Positions 54,146-63,506 of a stretch of DNA of 64,000 nucleotides are shown here, in pieces. Source of the stretch: Ichthyophis bannanicus (Eukaryota; Chordata; Amphibia; Gymnophiona; Ichthyophiidae); NCBI GenBank assembly GCA_033557465.1, contig CM066032.1, positions 52,860,955 to 52,924,954 on the forward strand. Reading direction: 5' to 3'. Both the position numbers and the translations under genes were made by a program. Each line of letters starts with the position of its first letter. The stretch's first letter is position 1. Below the pieces are notes generated by a model. The model searched no databases. It was given only the letters and a program-made list of their open reading frames with translations, and had not been told where the DNA came from.

Positions 54146-55029
54146 TTGAAGACATGTCGACTAGTGAAGACATGTCAACGTTTCTTGGACAGATGGATGC
54201 CATCTCTGCTCTGCAACCCTTGGAACAGCATCCCATGGTTCAGGAAACCAAAACACTCTCGATGACACCATCCACGTAGCCATGCATTTATCTCTGCCTT
54301 GGCCTTTACCCTCAACCGGGAGGATTGAAGAGAACACCACCTGCACCCCTATCTGCTTCACCCTCTGTCCCAGAGCCATAAAGTCATTTTAGATAAGCTC
54401 AGAGGGATACCTGGTAGCATCATTTGTGCCGACATGGATTACCAACATTGGGTAATAATCACTGGGCTTGATGAGTCTCGGCAAACTCTCCATAATAGCT
54501 AGGATTATGGCACCTGGCAGACAGCATACCTCTCTGGACATCAAGTCTGGTCAGCAGATGGACACCTCAGTACCCCTCAGAAGAGAGTCGCTAACCACCA
54601 CTACCCTTCACTTCCTTGTGGTCACTGATTCTGCAACTTTGGTGTGCTTGAGCTCTGGTTCTTCCCTTTCCAGGGATGTTTTCATCTCCTCCACTTCCAG
54701 GGTTGCATAATGGTTCTTCAGTTCAAGGGCTGGAGAAGTTTGATTGGTGATTCTGCAGGCCCTGGTAACTTATGTCCAACCTTCGTCATTCTGTAGGCTC
54801 CCATCTTCTCCTCTGCTGGAAAGTTTGGATGTTGCAAGAAGCATCTCATCAATGTACTTTCACTCTCTTGAATGCTCCTCAGCCTCACCACCTCCTCTCC
54901 TGAGAGCTTCTGCCTGCAGGCATCCTGCACATGGAACTGGTCCTTCAACTGGCATTTGGACCTCTGTCTGTATAGATGCAGAAGCTGTAACGGGGCAACA
55001 GCTTTGGCGATACGATTTTTCCCAGCCAT
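54146..55029 (-). pseudogene. CR1 family A ORF1 (esterase-type) remnant
   Basis: N-terminal frame 55,029-54,718 reads LSGEEVVRLRSIQESESTLM, a helical segment. Towards the left the minus strand reads VVVSDSLLRGTE (the GDS-like nucleophile block), CCLPGAII, MLVIHVGTNDATR (the GxND block) and, in frame 54,379-54,161, VKQIGVQVVFSSILPV with RWHPSVQETLTCLH. This is the SGNH/GDSL hydrolase order reported for CR1 ORF1 proteins. The block I motif reads VSDS where GDS is usual. The ORF is broken by stops. ORF2 of the same copy lies at 51.9 kb and leftward. Confidence 0.8.
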
Positions 55030-55719
55030 TTTGTTCAGTCTGCGGAGCTTAGGTATGTGTTAAAGCAAAAGAGAGAGACCTACCAAAGTATCAGCTGGTT
55101 TCCCAGCTGTTCTTTCAGAGAAAAAGCAGTTAAATCTTTTTAAGTGTTATCAAAATGTGCTGTTCCAAGTCCCTGTGTAGTTAATTGGGGAGGTGTCCTA
55201 TAAAGCAAGACTACACACTAGGGGTGTGTGGGAGTTGGGGGGTAGGAAGGGAACTAACACCTGATGAGTTGTCAGTAGCTTCAAAGAGCTGAAAGTAGCT
55301 TCAAAGTAGTATGGGTTCACTTAATGCCACTTCAGTAGATGGGGTTAAGTGCACCCATGGTAATTCACATGCTAGGGGAATGCTTGCACGTTAACTGTTG
55401 GGCACATACTGGTCTCACTATTGACAGTTACCACCGAGGCTTTGCATGCTGGGGGAGATATTCAACACCAGTAATGCAGTTAGCAGACCTTTTCACAACA
55501 TTAATGGTGGTCATTAAAACCCTGACCTGCTAGATGTGTCTTGAGGGCTGGGTTGAGAACCCCTGCTCTACTGTGAACTTAACAGTTTGAATTTTATCCA
55601 AAACCACAGTCTGGTCGGCCCTCGCCTAAGGCACGGCCCTTGCATGATCCAAACCAGCATTCACTCTTCAGACCATGTAGATACAGTGTCTGAACAATAA
55701 AGAAAATGGGCACCTTAGT
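55030..55719. other. CR1-A 5' region and unassigned sequence
   Basis: The first 150 bp probably continue the CR1 5' UTR on the minus strand. The rest holds no recognised feature apart from a short duplication (GTAGCTTCAAAGAG and GTAGCTTCAAAGTAG near 55,275-55,310). Confidence 0.4.
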
Positions 55720-55951
55720 CTGGCTCCTTCATTTTTTTTTTTAAAATTAAATTTTCAATCAGTATAACAACCAATCAAGAGAGTACAGGACAATCAAATC
55801 ATCAAGAACACATCAAGAAAAGTAAATAATATCATCAAGGCAAAGACTGATAAAGCCCACATTAATGGGACCTGGATATGAAAAGAATGTTACAAGACAA
55901 ATAAAGGAAAACAGAGCTTAAACAGCCCACACACTAGGAGGTAAATCATGA

Positions 55952-56248
55952 CTACACTGCCTCACTCTCCCCTACTACACCCTGCCTATCTAAAATAAAC
56001 TTCTCCAAATGAGTAACATCTGTAAAAACATAAGTTGAGCCTTCAAAAGTTACGATACACTTACAGGGAAAAAGGAGGAAGAATGTGGCACCCAACTGCA
56101 GGACACGAAGCTTTAAAGATAAAAAAAGCCTGCGCCTGAGTTGGGTGCCACGAGAGACATCCGGAAAAATATTCACTCTATGTCCACAAAAGGTAGCCAG
56201 TTTAAATTTAAAAAATGCTCTAAGAATAGAAAACTTACTATCCAAAGA
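55952..56248 (-). pseudogene. HAL1-like ORF1, C-terminal domain
   Basis: The minus frame reads FKFKLATFCGHRVNIFPDVS, then FPCKCIVTFEGSTYVFTDVT and HLEKFILD, the closing blocks of the L1 ORF1 C-terminal domain. It ends at a stop (55,952-55,954), followed directly by the 3' UTR. Confidence 0.85.
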
Positions 56249-56640
56249 TGCATAGAAACAAAGAAACATGATGACAGAAAAAGACCACATGGCCTATCTA
56301 GTCTGTCCTTCCATAACAACAACTACAACAGTCCACTTTTTACCTTTAGAGATCCTCTGTGTTTGTCCCATGCTTTTTTGAATTCAGTTACTACCACCTC
56401 CACTGGGAGACTATTCCATGGATCCACTACTCTTTCCGTAAAGAAATATTTCCGCATATCACTCCTGAATCTATCTCCCTTCACCCTCATCCCATGTCCC
56501 CTCGTAGCAGAATTTGCTTTCAATTGAAAGAGGCTCTCTCCCTGAACATTTATGCCACGGAGGTATTTAAACATCTCAATCATATCACCTCTATCCCGCC
56601 TTTCCTCTAAGGTGTACATATTAAGATCCTTAAGTCTGTC
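56249..56640 (-). mobile_element. CR1 family A 3' end inserted in HAL1-like ORF1
   Basis: The minus strand reads DRLKDLNMYTLEERRDRGDM through FFTERVVDPWNSLPVEVV to a stop, almost identical to the end of the ORF at 47.5-47.9 kb but with a short deletion before VTEFKKAW. It ends in a TTTCTTTGTTTCTATG tail at 56,249. It is severely 5' truncated. Confidence 0.88.
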
Positions 56641-56802
56641 CTCAGATTTCAAAGTAACAACTAATGTGGACCGCGAGTTAATCACCTCCAAGGAATCCTC
56701 TAAAAACGCTGTAAGGTTTGAAATAGAGGGCTCAATAATATCAAGACCAACTTCAACGAGATCAACTCGCTTAACACTATGAGGAATATAATACAACTGT
56801 TG
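56641..56802 (-). pseudogene. HAL1-like ORF1, middle piece
   Basis: The frame reads YYIPHSVKRVDLVEVGLDII and ISNLTAFLEDSLEVINSR, a mid-region of L1 ORF1 between the RNA-recognition-like and C-terminal domains. It lies between the RTE and CR1 insertions. Confidence 0.75.
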
Positions 56803-56808
56803 TTGTTG

Positions 56809-57060
56809 TTAAGTGCCGTTGAGTCGGAGTCGACTCATGGCGACCCTCTGGATAGCTATCCTAAATTGTGTTCGGTCTTCAGTCAGGCAGCTCATTGTTG
56901 ACAGACTGGTACCTGTAGCTGCTGTTATTGTATCAATCCATCTCATTGCTGGCCTTCCTCTTTTGCGTTGATCTTCTATCTTGCTAAGCATGATGTCTTT
57001 CTCTAATGATCTCTCTCTTTGCATGATGTGTCCAAAGTATGAAAGTCGAAGTCTTGTCAT
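56809..57060 (-). pseudogene. RTE-like ORF2 C-terminus
   Basis: The frame reads MTRLRLSYFGHIMQ, then a KRGRPAMRWIDTITAA block and a stop close to the tail. This C-terminus is typical of RTE/BovB-type LINEs. A second copy is at 62,477-62,728. Confidence 0.88.
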
Positions 57061-57261
57061 CTGAGCTTCTAAAGAAAGCTTAGGTTTGATCTCCTCTAGT
57101 ACCGACTGGTACTAGACAAACCACCCATCTGGGCAGCAGCAGAATGGGATAGTGTTGACGGCGGAGGATCACATTTTTGTGACAACGGCAACAACACCAA
57201 ACATAAACTGCGCGGAAGAAAGGCCCGGCAATCTACTTCTGTATCTTGCCATGAAAACCCA

Positions 57262-58269
57262 ATGGATAGTTACAACAAAACAAATTGTGCTATGGTGCTG
57301 GAAGATGAGACCCCCAGGTCGGAAGGCACTCAACTAGCTACTGGGGAAGAGCTGAAGACGTTTCAGAGTAAAGCCAGCATTTATGATGTGGTTGGATCAA
57401 AGCCCTTGGGAAGTCTGACTGCTGATGTAGCTGCACATGAAATGAGAGTCAGAAGCTGTAAAGATGTCTTACACATTGGAACATGGAACATACAAAGCAT
57501 GAACCAAGGGAAGAAGGAGGTGGTCAAGAATGAAATGGAACGTGTACAACTTGATCTGTTGGGTGTCAGCGAACTGAAATAGACTGGCATTGGGCACTTT
57601 GCATCAGATGATCACATGGTCTACTATGCTGGAAATGAAAGACAAAGAAGAAATGGTGTTGCATTTATAATAAAGAAGAAACTTGCAAGAACTGTAATGA
57701 AATACAATGCAGTCAGCGAACGCTTAATCTCTATTCGTCTACGAGGATTGCCTATCAACACAACTATAATTCAAATATATGCCCCAACAACAGCTGCAGA
57801 AGAGAATGAAATTGAAGAGTTCTATGAACAAGTACAAGCTGAAATTGACAGAACATGCAAACAGGATATCCTGATAGTCATGGGTGACTGGAATGCAAAA
57901 GTTGGCAACAAAGAAGAAGGCAAAGTAGTTGGAAAATATGAACTTGGCAATAGAAATGAAGCTGGAGAAAGACTGTATAAAAATCAAATTGACTACATCT
58001 GTGGAAGACAACGATGGAAATGCTCTATAACAAAACCTGGAGCTGACTGTGGTACAGATCATCAACTACTAGTATGCAAACTCAAGCTAAGGTTAAAAAA
58101 GAGCAAACCACTCATGAACGCAGCAAAATATGACCTTGAGAATATACCACTGGAATTTAAAGACTGCCTGCAAAATCAATTTGCTGCTTTAGATACAAAT
58201 GACAGAGCTCCGGAAGAGTTATCAAGAAGGTTGTGTTGGAAGAAAGCGAGAAGTCTCTACAAAAGGTGA
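57262..58269 (+). pseudogene. RTE-like endonuclease
   Basis: The first frame (57,262-57,582) ends with VLHIGTWNIQSMNQGKKEVV and LLGVSELK, then a TAG replaces the next codon. The second (57,616-58,269) has YYAGNERQRRNGVAFIIKKK, IQIYAPTTAAEENEIEEFYE, MGDWNAKVGN and PGADCGTDHQLLVCKLKL. Catalytic Asn and Asp-His blocks are visible. A segment between NRNEAGERLYKNQIDY and the Asp-His block is shorter than expected, suggesting an internal deletion. Confidence 0.9.
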
Positions 58270-59082
58270 AAATGCAAAAATGGCCAAAATGGATGACGGA
58301 AGAAACTCTGAAAATTGCCCAGAAACGGAGATAAGCTAAAGCCAGAGGAGAAAGAAAGACAATTGCAGAACTCAACAGAGATTTCCACCCTGCAGCAAGA
58401 CAGGACAAGGAAAAGTACTACAACGACGCATGCAAGGAAATAGAAGCAGAAACGATTAGAGGAAGAACAAGATCAGCTTTCCTAAAGCTACGAGAGTTAA
58501 AGAAAAAGTTCCAGCCTCGAATTGGAATGTTACAAGATGCTCAAGGTTCTATGTTGAATGATGCTGAGAAGATCAAGAAAAGGTGGAAGGAATATACAGA
58601 GTTTTTATATGATAAAGATCAAGTGGACCAACAGCCGTTTCAACCTGTACCTTATGATCGGGAACCATTGGTGATGAAAGAAGAAGTTGAAGCAGCAATG
58701 AAAGCCTTATCAAAGAACAAAGCACCAGGCATTGATAGCATTCCCATAGAAGTATTACAGCAATCTGATGCAGCTGTTACCGTACTTACAAGGCTCTGCC
58801 AAGAAATATGGAAGACAACATCATGGACAACTGACTGGAAAAGATCTGTGTTCATGCCAATACTAAAGAAAGGTGATCCAACTGACTGTGGAAATTATCG
58901 AACAATCGCTCTGATCCCACATGCCAGCAAGATTCTACTGAAGATTATTCAAAAGAGACTACAACCATACCTGGAACAAGAACTACCTGAAGTGCAAGCA
59001 GGGTTCAGGAAATGGTGAAGAACAAGAGACATCATTGCAGATGTGAGATGGATCCTTGAAAAGACTAAAGAATTCCAATAGG
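58270..59082 (+). pseudogene. RTE-like linker and RT N-terminus
   Basis: Frame 58,527-59,018 holds KKRWKEYTEFLYDKDQVD, SKNKAPGIDSIPIEVLQ, DWKRSVFMPILKKGDPTDCG, NYRTIALIPHASKILLKI and ELPEVQAGFRK. A stop follows at 59,016. The region after it (WILEKTKEFQ) runs into the inserted LINE at 59,083. Confidence 0.9.
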
Positions 59083-60288
59083 ATATCTATTGGAATATCC
59101 CCCCTTCCCTGTGGGGTTCCCCAAGGTTCGGTTCTTGCCCCCCTTCTTTTTAATCTTTTCCTGGCCCCTCTCCCTTCTTTGATCCAGCAATTTGGTGTCT
59201 CCACGTTTCTCTACGCTGATGATATTCTTTTACTCTATCATACTTCTCCTTTATGTCCGGATCTCGCGCCCCTTAACTCCTGCCTTGCAGCTGTGGCTGA
59301 TTGGCTGACACTCAATTGTCTCCACTTGAATCTCACCAAGACTGTGGCTATTTGGTTCTCGTATGGTAGTCCCCCTCCATCACTAGCCCCCGCTTTCTCT
59401 GGCACTCCTGTACCTCTGGTCTCCACTTTTCGCTACCTGGGGGTGCACTTTGATTCCAACTTATCCTTCCATTCTCATATCTCTCAGGTTACTAAAACCT
59501 CTTTTTACTTTCTATGACGGGTTCGCTCTGTTCGTCCCTTTCTTTCCCCTTCGGCTCTTGTCACTCTAGTACTTTCTTTGGTCTTATCCCGCATTGATTT
59601 CGCCAATGCCCTTTTCACTGGTCTTCCTAAGAATCAACTTTCCCGTCTCCAGCGTATTCAAAACACTGCCGCACGCCTTGTCACCCACTCCTCCCACCGA
59701 GACCATATAACTCCTGTTATTTCACCTCCATTGGTTGCCAGTTCCTTTCCGCGCTATGTTCAAATTACTGACCTTGGTTCACAAAGCTTTCCATGATAGC
59801 ACTCCACTATATCTCACGGATCTCCTCTTTTTTCACTCCCCCAGGCATACTCCCCGTTCATTTCATCTTAATCGTCTTACCCTCCCTTCCCCCTCCCGTG
59901 CTCACCTCCAGTCCACCCGCTCTACTGCATTCTTCTTTGCTGGACCTGCCCTTTGGAATACCCTTTCCTCCTCCCTCCGTTTAGAACCCCAACACTCTAC
60001 CTTCAAGCAGGACCTAAAAACCCATCTGTTTACTTTGGCCTTTGATATCCCCTCTCCTTTTGTATGACTCCTACCTTCCCTTTCCTTTTGTTTTCTCTTA
60101 GGCCTCTTTCACTTTTGTGTTTCGTCTGTCTGTTCTCTTTGTCATTCATCTGTCCTATAATATATTGTACATTTCCTTTCCTTTTTTACCGGCTTCCAGC
60201 CATCTTTTAATGGATTTTATTTTATTGTACACCGCCTTGGTTCAGTAGAAAGGCGGTTTTTATCAAATTATAAACATAAACATAAACA
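59083..60288 (+). mobile_element. L2/Rex-like LINE 3' fragment inside RTE
   Basis: RT palm (LPCGVPQGSVLAPLLFNLFL, FLYADDILLLY) is followed by LTKTVAIWFS, STFRYLGVHFDSNL, SRIDFANALFTGLPKNQLSR and a C-terminal block PALWNTLSSSLR, in frames 59,056-59,517, 59,578-59,796 and 59,735-60,067. It ends in a short 3' UTR and an (AAACAT)n tail at 60,272-60,288. It is 5' truncated. RTE sequence resumes directly afterwards. It is a different family from the L2 at 20.5-26.2 kb. Confidence 0.85.
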
Positions 60289-60812
60289 TATTTGTGCTTT
60301 ATCGACTATAGCACGGCTTTTGACTGTGTAAACCATGAGAAACTCTGGGCCACATTAAGAAGCATGGGTATACCAGAACACCAGAGCGTTCTCTAGCGCA
60401 ATCTGTACTTTGATCAAGAAGCAACAGTTCGAACGGAACAAGGAGAAACAGAATGGTTTAAAATAAGCAAAGGTGTAAGACAAGGCTGCATACTTTCCCC
60501 CTACCTGTTTAATTTATATGCAGAACAAATCATCAGAGAAGCAGGATTGTATGAAGACAACAGAAGTGTGAAGATTGGTGGAAGACTCATCAACAACCTT
60601 CGCTATTATGATACTACATTACTGGCTGAAAGTGAAGATGATCTGAAACATTTGCTTCTCACAATCAAAGAACATAGTCTCAAAATGGGCCTGCACCTTA
60701 ATGTAAAGAAGACAAAGACTGGCATAATCAACAGGTTCATCGTTGAAGGAGAAGAAATTGAAATTGTGAACAACTTTAACCTACTTGGATCAACTATGCA
60801 GCTGAGACACCT
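60289..60812 (+). pseudogene. RTE-like RT, palm and thumb
   Basis: After the inserted LINE, the RTE RT continues: an FDCVNHEKLW-type block in changing frames, GVRQGCILSPYLFNLYAEQI near 60,475, and the catalytic box reading LRYYDTTLLAESEDD, where YADD is expected, so the Asp-Asp pair is reduced to one Asp. It ends at about 60,812 near NNFNLLGSTM, where HAL1-like ORF1 resumes on the minus strand. Confidence 0.88.
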
Positions 60813-61483
60813 CAATGGGATCCTTCAGAAGCAACACTTCTTTCAGGTATTTGTCCAAAAGCATTTTTGGCGCTAAAAGAGAGGTAACAGGAAAATTCAA
60901 AAAACGAAGGTTGCAAGAACGTAAGGAGTTTTCAAGAGCTTCAACCTTAGTATGTAACACTAAAGAATCTTTAAGCCCTACCACGTTAGCTGAATGTAAC
61001 GGGAGGACCTGTGACTCTAATAGAGTACAATTTGAATCAACACAGGAAACCTTTTCATCCAATTGCTGTAAAGAAGAAACAGTTTCATGAGAAAAATCAC
61101 ATAAAGAACTCAAAGTAGAGGACAATTTATCATCAATAGTTTTTAAGGCAGCCCATAGATCCTTTAAGGTAATCTCCTGATCATGCCGGGAGAAGAGGGA
61201 GCAACAACGGAGCTCCAACCGTGACCAGCCGAACCGGTTCAGGCAAAACAACTACCACATTAGAATTGATCTTAACCGAATCTGAAATAGTCTCTGAAAC
61301 AGGAGAAGTTAGACCAGCAGGGCAAAATGGAGGAGTCCTCCCACCGGAGCTAAGAGAGACACCCTCAGGGGAGGATTGGTCAACAGGCCGTGGGAGGAGA
61401 TGTTTATCAATAGGACCAATAACATGAACAATGTTTGCTGGCCCACCCCCTGAACGCCCAGATTTAGCTTTCCTTTTCCCCAT
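60813..61483 (-). pseudogene. HAL1-like ORF1, N-terminus, coiled coil and RRM start
   Basis: Frame 61,483-61,181 begins MGKRKAKSGRSGGG, a basic start, then a Pro/Ser-rich leader. A frameshift near 61,200 leads to frame 61,251-60,813, with a heptad pattern (TLKDLWAALKTIDDKLSSTL onward) and KVEALENSLRSCNLRFLNFP, the border of coiled coil and RNA-recognition-like domain, then YLKEVLLLKDPIEV. It stops at the RTE junction. Confidence 0.85.
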
Positions 61484-62007
61484 CTTACCACATTAACTAA
61501 ATAGCTTATATCCCAAAAGCAATCAAAATAATAAACAGAGAAAATTAGCAAGTATTACACCGCAGAAACGCCGCAGTAATGCCGAAGGGGCGCCAAAAGG
61601 GCGTGTCGTGCCCCTTTGAGCACGCCCCTTCGAACCACGCTCCGCGGTCAAGTAACACAAACACAATATACTAGGAAAACAGGGTCCTTATTGGGTATAG
61701 ATGTCCCCACGATGTCTGCCCGCTGATAGGGGAAAGCAAAGCGTCCCAGGTAAGGCTCCCAATGGCGGCAAGATCAGGGGCACACACACAGGCTCCCTGC
61801 ACCTCCAGCACAATCTCCCCAAGTCCAAGGAGTAATCGGCAAGGCAGATTTTATGCAGCTCGGGTCCTCACTGACTGTAGATGTCCCCGCGATGCCTACT
61901 TGCTGATAGGGGAAAGCAAAGCGTCCCAGGTAAGGCTCCCAATGGCGGCAAGATCAGGGGCACACGCACAGGCTCCCTGCACCTCCAGCAAAATCTCCCC
62001 AAGTCCC
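61484..62007 (-). promoter_or_regulatory. HAL1-like 5' UTR with tandem repeats
   Basis: Two tandem units are present: 61,682-61,861 (180 bp) and 61,862-62,007 (146 bp, shortened at the element's 5' end). They share GATAGGGGAAAGCAAAGCGT and AATGGCGGCAAGATCAGGGG. The right one starts flush at the target duplication. GC-rich CGCCCCTT-type blocks lie between them and ORF1 (61,590-61,640). Repeated 5' units suggest promoter monomers. Confidence 0.75.
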
Positions 62008-62022
62008 CTGGCTCCTTCATTT

Positions 62023-62340
62023 ATACGCAGCATTTCCTTTCTCTATCCCTGGTCTACTTTTTCTCCCCACAGACATTTAGGGGGATTTTTCAGCAGTGGC
62101 AGCAGCACACTTAAAGCAGCTTTAAATTCACTCTGGATCCAGGCACCGGCATTGAATATCCGGGATGTCGGCATTGCCATATTGCAGTCTGGTTTGCCGT
62201 GAATTTCAGCTGCTGGTCTGAATATTGCCACAGTTAGTTACTCCACGGTGCCATCCTGCTCCACCCCCAGAATGCTCTGATGCTAAGCACTTAGCAATGG
62301 AATGTTTAATGGTCCAAAATGGAGATATTCAGTGGCACTA
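62023..62340. other. Possible old non-autonomous repeat
   Basis: This contains GATATTCAGTGG and a TTGAATATCCGGGATGTC segment similar in style to 42.1-42.5 kb. No coding region is present. Confidence 0.35.
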
Positions 62341-62466
62341 TTTATTTATTTAACCAGTCTTGTATACCACCTTATCCTTCAATCAAAGTGGTTCACAGCA
62401 TAACTTGTAGATATACATTTAGCAAGTAGGGAGGGGTTATGACAGGAATATGGTTAAGAGCACTGG
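62341..62466 (-). repeat. SINE fragment with L2-like tail
   Basis: The plus strand reads TATTTATTTATTTAACC, TATACCACCTTATCCTTCAA and, at the right, GGTTAAGAGCACTGGCTTG. It looks like the 44.64-kb SINE cut short by the RTE-like insertion at 62,467. Confidence 0.75.
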
Positions 62467-62830
62467 CTTGTTGTTGTTAAGTGCCGTCCAGTCGGAGTCG
62501 ACTCATGGCGACCCTCTGGATAGCTATCCTAAATTGTGTTTGGTCTTCAGTCAGGCGGCTCATTGTTGATAGACTGGTACCCATAGCTGCTGTTATTGTA
62601 TCGATCCATCTCATTGCTGGCCTTCCTCTTTTGCGTTGACCTTCTATCTTGCCAAGCATGATGTCTTTCTCTGATGATGTCTCTTTTCGCATGATGTGTC
62701 CAAAGTATGACAGTCGAAGTCTCGTCATCTGAGCTTCTAAAGAAAGCTTAGGTTTAATCTCCTCTAGTACCGACTGGTTTGTTCTTCGGGCAGTCCATGG
62801 TATACACAGTATTCGCTGCCAGCACCATAA
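62467..62830 (-). mobile_element. RTE/BovB-like LINE 3' end
   Basis: The frame 62,728-62,477 (YFGHIMRKETSSEKDIMLGK, KRGRPAMRWIDTITAAMGTS) is nearly the same as the copy at 56.8-57.1 kb. It ends in a (TTG)n tail at 62,467. Coding continues to about 62,830 (LPEEQTS, YGAGSEYCV). The copy is 5' truncated. Confidence 0.88.
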
Positions 62831-62849
62831 TTCAAAGGCATCAATTTCA

Positions 62850-63449
62850 CAGGTACACTAAAAAAAATTTTTTTTAAACTGCCTCTAATGTTTCGATTGA
62901 TTTTTACGTTTTTTGGTGCGCTGAATCCAAATCTGGTAACCAATTTGCTCCATCACGTACAGATTTTTTGCTACATTGGGTTAGCAGTTTGAGGTGAACG
63001 TTTCAGATTGAGTGCGATCGAGATAAAAGTTCCTTGGATGAATTCTTTATACTAATTGTTTAGTAGTTAGTCAAATAAGAATAAAGAAAATTGTAACAAG
63101 GCAGCACATAAGAATAGAGTAATGTCAACAAAACACACTGATGGCAGCAAAATTGTCTGCACTTAAAACAGCCACATACATGTGCACAAGCATTGAGCAT
63201 ATAAGAGCGAGGTTAGACACAAAGCAAAGTAAAGAAATGTGCAAAAAACGTTGTACAGGTATGTAAGTAAGAATAGAAAACGCAAACCGCACCATTGCAA
63301 TACATGAAGACAAACACCCGATGGTGTGAAAATAAAATTCTAATAAATGAGATCCGGCACTGTGGTAATAACTAGCAAATTTTTATTTCAAAGTTTAGTA
63401 AAAACACGATATTTGTCAACACAGTTTAGATTTTAAAGTCATTCTTGGG
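62850..63449. other. AT-rich region downstream of the unidentified gene
   Basis: No coding frame or known repeat. On the minus strand it would be the 3' flank of the gene at 63,507-64,000. An A/T homopolymer tract lies at 62,860-62,878. Confidence 0.4.
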
Positions 63450-63506
63450 TCAATCAATCTCCTGGTGGGCCTGTTTCTTCTTCCCCCGAATGCTTCTCTT
63501 GGTGCG

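Larger units (their letters stand above)
56803..60812. mobile_element. RTE/BovB-like LINE with 5' inversion
   Basis: The 3' part (57,110-56,803) lies on the minus strand and ends in a (TTG)n/(CAA)n tail with the GGAGTCGACTCATGGCG-type terminus. The 5' part (57,111-60,812) lies on the plus strand: 5' UTR, EN, linker and RT up to just after the catalytic block. The two parts meet head to head at 57,110/57,111. This is the structure expected from twin priming of one insertion. A further LINE fragment (59,083-60,288) interrupts the RT. It is inserted in HAL1-like ORF1. Confidence 0.82.
55735..62007 (-). mobile_element. HAL1-like (ORF1-only) L1-type element, nested host
   Basis: The 15-bp duplication CTGGCTCCTTCATTT (55,720-55,734 and 62,008-62,022) flanks the whole unit. 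Reading right to left: a 5' UTR made of tandem repeats (62,007-61,682), ORF1 in pieces (61,483-60,813, 56,799-56,641, 56,248-55,952), an approximately 200-bp 3' UTR and a poly-A (T-run at 55,732-55,742 on the plus strand). There is no ORF2. An RTE-like LINE and a CR1 3' end inserted later and split it. This matches half-LINE elements that rely on L1 RT in trans. Confidence 0.85.

Noticed and set aside
60815..61090. Plus-strand frame after the RTE RT
   Set aside because: It is the antisense shadow of HAL1-like ORF1, whose coiled-coil pattern is on the minus strand.
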